The notes under the pieces are model-generated. The model was not told the origin of the DNA and did not search any database. It was given only the letters and a program-made list of their open reading frames with translations. 5,251 bases of DNA, taken from Prolixibacteraceae bacterium (GTDB lineage: Bacteria > Bacteroidota > Bacteroidia > Bacteroidales > Prolixibacteraceae). The stretch is from positions 1 to 5,251 of the forward strand of contig JAEUSS010000566.1 of assembly GCA_016788685.1 (NCBI GenBank), written 5' to 3'. The position numbers and the translations under genes are program-made. Positions 1-5,251 of the stretch are shown one piece after another (position 1 is the stretch's first letter; each line of letters opens with the position of its first letter).

Positions 1-36
1 CAAGAGAAGATACAGTACGACAAATAGTTTTTTCAT
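1..36 (-). CDS. Start of a divergent gene, probable exported protein (partial, N-terminus only)
   Basis: Reading the minus strand from 36 down to 1 gives an ATG followed by eleven sense codons, MKKLFVVLYLLL, with the gene running off the left edge. Two lysines followed by an unbroken hydrophobic run is the usual beginning of a Sec signal peptide, so the product is probably periplasmic, outer-membrane or a lipoprotein. The cleavage site and mature protein lie outside the window, so no function can be assigned. Support comes from a perfect minus-strand TAnnTTTG box at 82-75, which would give a leader of about 35 bases. An earlier minus-strand ATG at 44-42 stops after three codons and is not the start. 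There is no Shine-Dalgarno sequence, as is common in Bacteroidota. The gene is head-to-head with the regulator at 404, so it is a candidate target of that regulator (inference). With only 12 codons, chance cannot be excluded. Confidence 0.62.
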   Translation of the reverse strand, partial: MKKLFVVLYLLL

Positions 37-74
37 AGTGTCATTTCGTTTTAGTTATCAAAAATTTTCTGAGT

Positions 75-103
75 CAAAGCTATATTTCATTGGGGTGAAT
101 AAA
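75..103 (-). promoter_or_regulatory. Probable promoter of the divergent exported-protein gene
   Basis: On the minus strand, 82-75 reads TAGCTTTG, an exact match to the Bacteroidota -7 consensus TAnnTTTG. A TTTA at 103-100, one base off the -33 TTTG element, lies 17 bases upstream, which is slightly short spacing. Transcription would begin near 71 and reach the ATG at 36-34 after about 35 bases. The perfect -7 box and its correct placement are seen directly; promoter activity is inferred. Confidence 0.5.
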
Positions 104-126
104 GAAGAAGACGGTACACCTCTGAT

Positions 127-175
127 TCATCGCCGTTGAAAGATGTTGCACAGCATTACACATTTACCTCATCGC
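127..175. repeat. Pair of short direct repeats in the divergent intergenic region
   Basis: TCATCGC occurs at 127-133 and again at 169-175, 42 bases apart start to start, close to four turns of B-DNA. That spacing would place two bound protein subunits on the same DNA face, which suits an operator for a membrane-tethered dimer. Seven bases is short enough to recur by chance, and no longer conserved flank is visible, so this is only a candidate site. Confidence 0.25.
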
Positions 176-371
176 TCATTTGTAGCGTGGAGCTAGTTTG
201 TTAGTAAACAATTAGATGTGAGAGTTGGTTTTTTAATGTCGGCTAAACGAAAAACAAGCGTTTGGAGGCTGATAGTGATGTTCGGGAAGGGTGTTGCTGA
301 GGTTCGTTTGTTCAAATTCTGTCATTTTAAATGAAGTCAAAGAGAATTCAAAGTGGCATTTTCTTTTTTAC

Positions 372-379
372 TACTTTTA
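372..379 (+). promoter_or_regulatory. Possible -7 box for the regulator gene
   Basis: TACTTTTA differs from the Bacteroidota -7 consensus TAnnTTTG only in the last base. It would start transcription near 383 and leave a leader of about 20 bases before the ATG at 404. No good TTTG -33 element lies 19-21 bases upstream; the nearest is TTCA at 347-350. A weak promoter would fit low constitutive expression of a regulator, but that is inference. Confidence 0.3.
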
Positions 380-403
380 GTTCCTCTAAATTGAGAATGA
401 AAA

Positions 404-3226
404 ATGACCAAAATTAGCCTTTTTTATTTCAGGATTGCCTTAGCCTTTTTTCTCATTCAGCTCTTTGAATCCTCTGTTTTGGCCTCTCCGGATTTTTATT
501 TGAAGAATTACAGCAAGCAGGAGTATCAGGCAGCCAGCCAAAACTGGTCGGTAACGCAGGACGCAAACGGCTATCTGTATTTTGCCAATAATGTTGGGTT
601 GCTTGAGTTTGACGGAATCACCTGGACGCTTTATCCTCTGCCGGGGGGAGCCATCATCAGGACCGTTGCTGTTGACAAGCAAAACCGGGTTTTTACAGCT
701 GGTTACCGCGAGCTCGGATTCTGGGAACGGAATGCTCTCGGACGGCTCGAATACCATTCGCTCAAAAAAGAGGTCGAAGATAATTTTACGGCTAACGAAG
801 AGTTCTGGAATGTAATCACTTCAGGAGATCGGGTTTATTTTCAATCATTCTCAAAAATTTACATTTACGACAGCCAGAAATTTGAGATCGTTCGGCCGGA
901 AGGATTTGTCAATTCTATTTCGGACGGAGGAGACCAAATATTTGTAAATGTCATGAATAAGGGGATTTATTCAATTTCAGGCAATAAGCTGGTTCCTTAT
1001 CTGGTCACCGAGTTTTTCAATCATAAAGAAATCCGGTTTATTCTGTCGCTCAGCAAATCAACGAAACTCATCGGAACTGCAAACGACGGGCTCCTGATTT
1101 ACGATGGTCAGAAGCTGGAATCGTGGAAAAATGAACGAAACGATTATTTCCGCAAAAACATTATTAACCGGGGAGCGCTTTCCGGCGACGGAAAAATTAT
1201 TATCGGGACTATTTTGGATGGTGTTTCTGTTTTTGACCGGCGCGGAAATCTGCTGAATCATTTCAATAAAGAAAACGGATTACAGAACAATACGGTACTT
1301 GGCATTATTTCGGACGCCAACAGCAACATCTGGATTTCGCTGGACAAAGGGATCGATTTTATTTCCTTTTCTCCCGATCCTTCGTATTCGGTTGTTGAGC
1401 GGAAGGAGTTGGGAGCGGTATACACCGCAGCCGTTTATCGTGGAAAACTGTATTTGGGGACTAATCAGGGCTTGTATTTCCGGCCTTTCCCTTCGTCAGA
1501 AGAACCCTTCAGCCTTGTCCCCGGAACCCAGGGGCAGATCTGGGATTGCAAAGTGATTGACGACCGTCTGTTTGTAAATCACAATAAAGGGACCTACGAG
1601 ATTGAGAACGATCAATTGAAGGAGATTTCAACCGTTTCCGGAGGTTTCTCTATCGTTGAGAATCCGAATAAACCCAATTCGCTGGTGCAAAGTACTTATT
1701 CGAACCTGATTTTTTATAAGAAAGAAAATGCAGGCTGGAAAATCGATCGGGTGATCTATCAGTTTAATGATTTGATCCGGTATATCGAAGTGGACCATTT
1801 GGGAAATTACTGGGCCGGACATATGTATCGCGGAATTTTCAGGTTAAAATTTGATAACCGTGATTCGCTGGTTTACAATCGCTACTACGGGAACGATGTT
1901 TTCGGGAAAGACTACAACATCCACGTGTTCAAAATGCAGAACCGGATCGTTTTTACCACCGGAGAGAAGCTTTATACATTCGATGACCTGAGAGACACGA
2001 TTACCGATTATGTGACAATGAATGAAAAGCTGGGTAAGTTCCGGAAAGCCAGCCGCATTGTTGCAGCTGCCGACCATCATTACTGGTTTATTACCGATGA
2101 GTCGTACGGACTGTTCAGTATACTGAATTCGGAAGTCAGGAAGATTAAGGAGTACCCGTCGCGGCTTTTTAATAATCAGTTAGTTACCGGTTATGAAAAC
2201 GTGGTTCCGGTAAGTTCTTCGAAGGCTATTCTTTGCCTTGAAAATGGCTACGCAATCCTGAACACGGATACGGTTAATCCGGCTTCACTGATTTCGGAGA
2301 AGAAACCGGAGTTGCGGCGGATTACCGTCAGCGGTGTCAGCGAGCATACCAGCGATTTGCCGCTTACCGGCAAGAAGCTTACACTTCGGTATAATCAGAA
2401 TAGTTTGCAGATGCGGTTTTCGTTTCCGGTTTTCGGAAGCGAAAATATCAAATATCAGTCGTACGTTGTCGGGTTGGACCAGCAATGGTCGGATCCGATT
2501 GACAAACCAATTTTCAGTTTCAAGCGGATTCCGGTTGGGGATTATAAAGTAAAGATCAGGGCAGTCAACAATTGGGGCGAGGAAAGCCAGGAATATTCCG
2601 TGGGTTTGACGATTTTGCCGCCCTGGTATCGTTCGGTGTTGGCTTATGTATGCTACCTGCTGATTGTTCTGACTGGGCTGGTGCTTTTCAGGCGGCGGAT
2701 TATTGAACGAACACGTCAGAAAGAAAGCCGGGAACGCGAGGAAAAAGAACGGGAACTGATTGAGCTCCGGAATGAAAAACTGCAGGCCGAACTTTCGTTT
2801 AAAAGTTCAGAATTGGCCAGTTCAACCATGTCAATCATCAAGAAGAATGAGTTTTTGATGAACGTGAAAGAAATGCTGAAAAACCAGAAAGAACAGCTTG
2901 GGACACGTTATCCGGACAAATACTACGACACGCTGGTCCAGAAAATCGATGACAATATGACCAGTCAGGACGAATGGAAAGTGTTTGAAGCCAACTTCGA
3001 ACGGGCACACGATCAGTTCATGAAAACGCTGAAAGATAATTACGAAGATCTTACGCCCAGTGATTTACGCTTGTGTGCTTTTCTTCGTATGAACTTATCG
3101 TCCAAAGAAATAGCTCCGCTGCTTGGCATCTCTGTTCGCGGAGTCGAGAATCACCGTTACCGGCTGCGTAAAAAACTCAACCTCGATGCCGACAGCAACC
3201 TGACCGAGTTTATTATCCGGATGTAA
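404..3226 (+). CDS. Membrane-anchored regulator: Reg_prop/Y_Y_Y periplasmic sensor with C-terminal LuxR-like HTH
   Basis: A 940-residue protein of the Bacteroidota triple-tyrosine regulator type, predicted to sense a ligand in the periplasm and act on DNA in the cytoplasm. Residues 1-27 are a signal peptide (hydrophobic 11-21, cleavage after Val-Leu-Ala27). About 28-655 is propeller: blade motifs include QNWSVTQDANGYLYFANN (46-63), the GLLEFDG segment (65-71), and GLQNNTV (292-298) with its NIWIS strand (308-312). The length would fit two seven-bladed propellers. A Y_Y_Y domain covers about 660-740, starting near NQNSLQ (664-669). One membrane helix spans about 745-762 and is followed by arginines. 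A charged coiled coil fills about 766-860. The C-terminal HTH begins at LTPSDLR (883-889); its recognition part is SSKEIAPLLGIS (899-910) then VENHRYRLRKKL (914-925). There are no histidine-kinase or receiver domains, so this is a one-component regulator. A second ATG at 397 is out of frame and stops after six codons. The ligand is unknown; glycans are typical for relatives. Confidence 0.9.
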   Translation: MTKISLFYFRIALAFFLIQLFESSVLASPDFYLKNYSKQEYQAASQNWSVTQDANGYLYFANNVGLLEFDGITWTLYPLPGGAIIRTVAVDKQNRVFTAGYRELGFWERNALGRLEYHSLKKEVEDNFTANEEFWNVITSGDRVYFQSFSKIYIYDSQKFEIVRPEGFVNSISDGGDQIFVNVMNKGIYSISGNKLVPYLVTEFFNHKEIRFILSLSKSTKLIGTANDGLLIYDGQKLESWKNERNDYFRKNIINRGALSGDGKIIIGTILDGVSVFDRRGNLLNHFNKENGLQNNTVLGIISDANSNIWISLDKGIDFISFSPDPSYSVVERKELGAVYTAAVYRGKLYLGTNQGLYFRPFPSSEEPFSLVPGTQGQIWDCKVIDDRLFVNHNKGTYEIENDQLKEISTVSGGFSIVENPNKPNSLVQSTYSNLIFYKKENAGWKIDRVIYQFNDLIRYIEVDHLGNYWAGHMYRGIFRLKFDNRDSLVYNRYYGNDVFGKDYNIHVFKMQNRIVFTTGEKLYTFDDLRDTITDYVTMNEKLGKFRKASRIVAAADHHYWFITDESYGLFSILNSEVRKIKEYPSRLFNNQLVTGYENVVPVSSSKAILCLENGYAILNTDTVNPASLISEKKPELRRITVSGVSEHTSDLPLTGKKLTLRYNQNSLQMRFSFPVFGSENIKYQSYVVGLDQQWSDPIDKPIFSFKRIPVGDYKVKIRAVNNWGEESQEYSVGLTILPPWYRSVLAYVCYLLIVLTGLVLFRRRIIERTRQKESREREEKERELIELRNEKLQAELSFKSSELASSTMSIIKKNEFLMNVKEMLKNQKEQLGTRYPDKYYDTLVQKIDDNMTSQDEWKVFEANFERAHDQFMKTLKDNYEDLTPSDLRLCAFLRMNLSSKEIAPLLGISVRGVENHRYRLRKKLNLDADSNLTEFIIRM

Positions 3227-3254
3227 CGGACGAATGGTCGTTTCCGGCATTTTT
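3217..3254 (+). terminator. Possible intrinsic terminator after the regulator gene
   Basis: CCGGA (3217-3221) can pair with TCCGG (3243-3247), and inside it AACG (3225-3228) with CGTT (3239-3242), leaving a three-base bulge on one side and a ten-base loop. A run of five T follows at 3250-3254. The left arm overlaps the last codons and stop of the regulator gene. The bulge and short T-run make it a modest candidate. Confidence 0.3.
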
Positions 3255-3268
3255 AATATTTGCCGTGC

Positions 3269-3300
3269 TTTACAATTCGCCCAACATTTCCGTACTTTGT
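3269..3300 (+). promoter_or_regulatory. Possible promoter of the DUF2797 gene
   Basis: TTTA at 3269-3272 (one mismatch to the TTTG -33 element) is followed after 20 bases by TACTTTGT at 3293-3300. This resembles the Bacteroidota -7 box but with TTTG shifted one base relative to TAnnTTTG. Its position would give a leader of about 20 bases before the ATG at 3324. No Shine-Dalgarno sequence lies in that leader. Confidence 0.35.
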
Positions 3301-3323
3301 GCTGCAACTAAAACTCATAGAAT

Positions 3324-4118
3324 ATGATTGCTTCCGGAAACATCATAAAAATGCGGTCGGAGCTGGCCGAACCTGTACAGTATTTTCTTCCGCTGGGCGA
3401 AACTGAATTGCCTGTGAACGAATTGATCGGCCAATCCATCAGCCTGAAATTTACCGGGCAAATCAACTGCATTTCGTGCGGCAAGAGGACTAAAACATCT
3501 TTCGGGCAGGGCTTTTGCTACAATTGCCTGCAAACTGCTCCGGAAGCCAGTGAAACCATCATGCGCCCCGAACTGTCGAAAGCGCACCTGGGTATTGCCC
3601 GCGACATGGACTGGGCCCGCGAACACGACCTGATTGACCATTACGTCTACCTGGCCGTCTCCGGAGAACTGAAAGTGGGCGTGACCCGCCATCACCAGGT
3701 GCCTACCCGCTGGATCGACCAGGGAGCCGGACAGGCTATTATTCTGGCCAAAACACCCAACCGGCACATCGCAGGAGTGATCGAAGTTTACCTGAAAAAC
3801 TTCTACTCCGATAAAACCAACTGGCGGTCGATGCTTCAGAATAAAACCATTCAGGAATATAACCTCCCGGAAGAAAAGCAAAAAGCGAATCTGTTGCTGC
3901 CGGCCGAATTGCAGCAATATTACCATGCCGATAATCACGTCTGGCAAATCAACTATCCGTCGTTGGGTTTTCCGGAGAAAATAACCTCCGTTTCGTTTGA
4001 CAAAACGCCGCTGATTTCAGGCACATTGAATGGCATAAAAGGGCAATACCTCCTGTTTGCCGACGGACAGGTGCTGAATGTCAGGAAACACAGCGGCTAT
4101 TTCATTGAGGTGGGATAA
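3324..4118 (+). CDS. DUF2797 family protein with four-cysteine zinc-binding motif
   Basis: A 264-residue soluble protein that I recognise as DUF2797; its biochemical role is not established to my knowledge. The N-terminal part contains VQYFLPLGE (18-26), then a CxxC-x12-CxxC motif (Cys49, Cys52, Cys65, Cys68) expected to bind one zinc. The family-typical core follows: MRPEL (80-84), RDMDW (93-97), VYLAV (108-112), KVGVTR (117-122), PTRWIDQGAG (127-136), then a helix with Glu154 and DKTNWR (163-168). There is no signal peptide or membrane helix, so it is cytoplasmic. The residue order Tyr, Lys-Val-Gly, Arg129, Glu154, Asn167 resembles a GIY-YIG nuclease core (see findings), so a nucleic-acid role is conceivable but unproven. 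The length is full for the family. Start 3324 is preferred over Met10 (3351) because the first nine residues fit the usual N-terminus as I remember it and the promoter spacing suits it. It lies 97 bases after the regulator and is probably transcribed separately. Confidence 0.85.
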   Translation: MIASGNIIKMRSELAEPVQYFLPLGETELPVNELIGQSISLKFTGQINCISCGKRTKTSFGQGFCYNCLQTAPEASETIMRPELSKAHLGIARDMDWAREHDLIDHYVYLAVSGELKVGVTRHHQVPTRWIDQGAGQAIILAKTPNRHIAGVIEVYLKNFYSDKTNWRSMLQNKTIQEYNLPEEKQKANLLLPAELQQYYHADNHVWQINYPSLGFPEKITSVSFDKTPLISGTLNGIKGQYLLFADGQVLNVRKHSGYFIEVG

Positions 4119-4140
4119 AAATGATTAAATGGATAAATTT

Positions 4141-4182
4141 TGCAGAGTGAGGCATAAGTCTTTCCATCTCCGCATTTTTTTT
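4141..4182 (+). terminator. Probable intrinsic terminator after the DUF2797 gene
   Basis: TGCAGAG (4141-4147) pairs with CTCCGCA (4168-4174) with one A/C mismatch. Inside the loop GG (4151-4152) can pair with CC (4164-4165). The stem is followed directly by eight T at 4175-4182. A hairpin running straight into a T-tract is the normal form of a factor-independent terminator. It lies between the DUF2797 stop (4116-4118) and the aminotransferase start, supporting separate transcription units. Confidence 0.42.
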
Positions 4183-4185
4183 CGT

Positions 4186-4198
4186 TAATTTAGATTTC
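4186..4198 (+). promoter_or_regulatory. Possible -7 region of the aminotransferase gene
   Basis: Two overlapping octamers, TAATTTAG (4186-4193) and TAGATTTC (4191-4198), each match TAnnTTTG with one mismatch. TTTC at 4161-4164, one base off the -33 TTTG, lies 21 bases before the first. Either would give a leader of roughly 25-35 bases before the ATG at 4233. The -33 element overlaps the proposed terminator loop, so the assignment is weak. Confidence 0.3.
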
Positions 4199-4232
4199 TT
4201 TAAAAAACCTGATTGACAAACTACTTTTTATT

Positions 4233-5251
4233 ATGGAACAAATAGATTGGGGATCATTGGGCTTCGGGTACATGAAAACGGATTATAACATCCGTTGCAC
4301 CTATAAAGATGGAGCATGGGGAGAGCTGGAAGTAAGTGACAGCGAATATGTAACCATGCACATGGCAGCCACCAGCCTGCACTACGGGCAGGAATCATTT
4401 GAAGGATTAAAAGCATTCAGAGGAAAAGACAATAAAATCCGTGTTTTCCGGATGGACGAGAATGCCAAACGCATGCAGGATTCGAGCCACGGAACGATGA
4501 TGGCCGTGCTTCCGGTTGAGAAATTTGAAGAGGCTGTAGTAAAGGCCGTGAAACTGAACGAGCGCTTTGTGCCTCCGTATGAATCTGGTGCTTCGTTGTA
4601 TATCCGCCCGTTTTTATTTGGGACAGGAGCCCAGGTGGGAGTGAAGCCAGCTAAAGAATATATGTTCATTTTGTTTGTAACACCTGTAGGACCGTACTTT
4701 AAAGGAGGTTTCCAGACTACGCCATTTGTCATTATGCGCGAGTTCGACCGCTCGGCACCGCTGGGCATGGGAAAATATAAAGTCGGTGGAAACTATGCAG
4801 CCAGTTTGGTTGCCGGTGAAAAAGCCCACGAAATGGGGTATTCCAATGTGTTTTATCTTGATGCGCAGGAAAAGAAATACATTGACGAATGTGGTGCCGC
4901 CAATTTCTTCGGAATAAAAAATAATACATACATTACTCCGAAGTCTTCTTCGATCTTGCCTTCAATAACCAATAAAAGCCTGATGACTCTGGCTGAAGAT
5001 ATGGGGATGAAAGTAGAACGTCGCCAGATTCCGGTGGAAGAACTGGCCACTTTTGAAGAGGCAGGCGCCTGCGGAACTGCTGCGGTAATCAGCCCGATTG
5101 AACGGATCGATGATTACGACAAGAAAATTTCGTATGTATTCTCGCACGACGGAAAACCGGGAGCAATAAGCGAAAAACTGTATAAAAAACTGCGCGGCAT
5201 CCAGTATGGCGACGAGCCTGATACGCACGGATGGATAACCGTTATCGAATA
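4233..5251 (+). CDS. ilvE: Branched-chain amino acid aminotransferase, fold-type IV PLP enzyme (stop codon cut by window end)
   Basis: The open frame from ATG 4233 gives 339 residues and is still open at the window edge. The product transfers an amino group between glutamate and the 2-keto acids of leucine, isoleucine and valine: the last step of their synthesis or first step of breakdown, in the cytoplasm with pyridoxal phosphate. Landmarks: LHYGQESFEGLKAFRG (49-64), YIRPFLF with Arg125 (123-129), GKYKVGGNYAAS carrying the PLP-binding Lys183, YIDECGAANFF (216-226) with Glu219 expected at the PLP ring nitrogen, and CGTAAVISP (280-288) near the cofactor phosphate and substrate. These fit the longer BCAT subgroup (mammalian/Bacillus type) rather than the roughly 309-residue E. 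coli IlvE. Members of this subgroup are about 340-360 residues, so the final bases TA are probably a truncated TAA or TAG and the protein is essentially complete. There is no Shine-Dalgarno sequence; the start is fixed by the conserved N-terminus. No other branched-chain pathway gene is visible. Confidence 0.93.
   Translation, partial: MEQIDWGSLGFGYMKTDYNIRCTYKDGAWGELEVSDSEYVTMHMAATSLHYGQESFEGLKAFRGKDNKIRVFRMDENAKRMQDSSHGTMMAVLPVEKFEEAVVKAVKLNERFVPPYESGASLYIRPFLFGTGAQVGVKPAKEYMFILFVTPVGPYFKGGFQTTPFVIMREFDRSAPLGMGKYKVGGNYAASLVAGEKAHEMGYSNVFYLDAQEKKYIDECGAANFFGIKNNTYITPKSSSILPSITNKSLMTLAEDMGMKVERRQIPVEELATFEEAGACGTAAVISPIERIDDYDKKISYVFSHDGKPGAISEKLYKKLRGIQYGDEPDTHGWITVIE

Larger units (their letters stand above)
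37..403. other. Divergent intergenic region between the exported-protein gene and the regulator gene
   Basis: These 367 bases hold no open frame with gene-like codon use or recognisable product on either strand, and they are AT-richer than the flanking coding DNA. They contain the minus-strand promoter at 75-103, a weaker plus-strand promoter candidate at 372-379, a 7-base direct repeat (TCATCGC at 127-133 and 169-175), an 8-base direct repeat (AGTCAAAG at 72-79 and 335-342), and a short palindrome, TCATTT-T-AAATGA, at 322-334. Any operator for the regulator encoded at 404 would most simply lie here. I see no tRNA, no riboswitch I recognise and no terminator hairpin. Confidence 0.7.

Noticed and set aside
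198..211. Inverted repeat TTGTT-AGTA-AACAA in the intergenic region
   Set aside because: Five AT-rich base pairs are too few to separate from chance, and there is no second copy.
322..334. Palindrome TCATTT-T-AAATGA as an operator or terminator
   Set aside because: It is only six AT-rich base pairs with a one-base centre in AT-rich intergenic DNA. That is common by chance, and no T-run follows.
397..417. Alternative start ATG at 397 for the regulator gene
   Set aside because: It is in a different frame and meets TAG after six codons. ATG 404 gives a proper signal peptide.
3315..3947. A 210-codon open frame on the minus strand opposite the DUF2797 gene
   Set aside because: It lies almost wholly antisense to a recognised family gene, its translation has no domain or motif I recognise, and no promoter or start context supports it. 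It is best explained as a shadow of the codon bias of the plus-strand gene.
4134..4142. TAAATTTTG just after the DUF2797 stop as a promoter for ilvE
   Set aside because: It has one base too many between TA and TTTG, lacks a TTTG -33 element, and would place the T-run terminator inside the leader. The boxes at 4186-4198 fit the start better.
4121..4182. A nine-codon frame (MIKWINFAE, 4121-4150) followed by a hairpin and eight T, resembling a leader-peptide attenuator before ilvE
   Set aside because: The peptide has two isoleucines but no leucine or valine and no run of regulatory codons. No antiterminator pairing is evident, the ATG lies three bases after the DUF2797 stop codon, and an ordinary terminator explains the hairpin.
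4382..5228. Several minus-strand open frames of 60-130 codons opposite the aminotransferase
   Set aside because: All are antisense to a gene with clear catalytic motifs, overlap one another, and have no recognisable product.

Overview
The window looks like chromosomal DNA from a member of the Bacteroidota, perhaps a marine or sediment Marinilabiliales/Prolixibacteraceae-type organism; the finer placement is a guess. The evidence is a periplasmic Reg_prop/Y_Y_Y sensor fused to a LuxR-like helix-turn-helix (an architecture typical of this phylum), the absence of Shine-Dalgarno sequences before every start codon, and promoter-like boxes resembling the Bacteroidota TTTG / TAnnTTTG type rather than the sigma-70 type.

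Layout. At the extreme left (1-36, minus strand) are the first 12 codons of a divergently transcribed gene. They read as the start of a signal peptide and sit behind a perfect minus-strand TAnnTTTG box. An intergenic region of 367 bases (37-403) follows. It is AT-richer than the genes, has no coding content I can support, and probably holds both divergent promoters and any operator. A large gene (404-3226, +) encodes a 940-residue membrane-anchored regulator: signal peptide, two probable beta-propellers, Y_Y_Y domain, one membrane helix, coiled coil and a C-terminal DNA-binding domain. After a possible terminator comes a 264-residue DUF2797-family protein (3324-4118, +) with a four-cysteine zinc-binding motif. 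A better terminator candidate (hairpin plus eight T) separates it from a branched-chain amino acid aminotransferase (4233 to the window end, +). The last two bases of the window, TA, are probably the first two bases of that gene's stop codon.

How the parts relate. The regulator and the divergent exported protein form a plausible sensor/target pair: the periplasmic propeller would sense an extracellular ligand, perhaps a glycan fragment, and the cytoplasmic HTH would act on the shared intergenic region. The DUF2797 gene and the aminotransferase look like independent housekeeping units with their own promoters, not parts of a shared pathway. I see no RNA gene, insertion sequence, CRISPR array or phage element. 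The points most worth a second look are the truncated divergent gene, the GIY-YIG-like residue pattern inside the DUF2797 protein, and the kinase-free membrane regulator.
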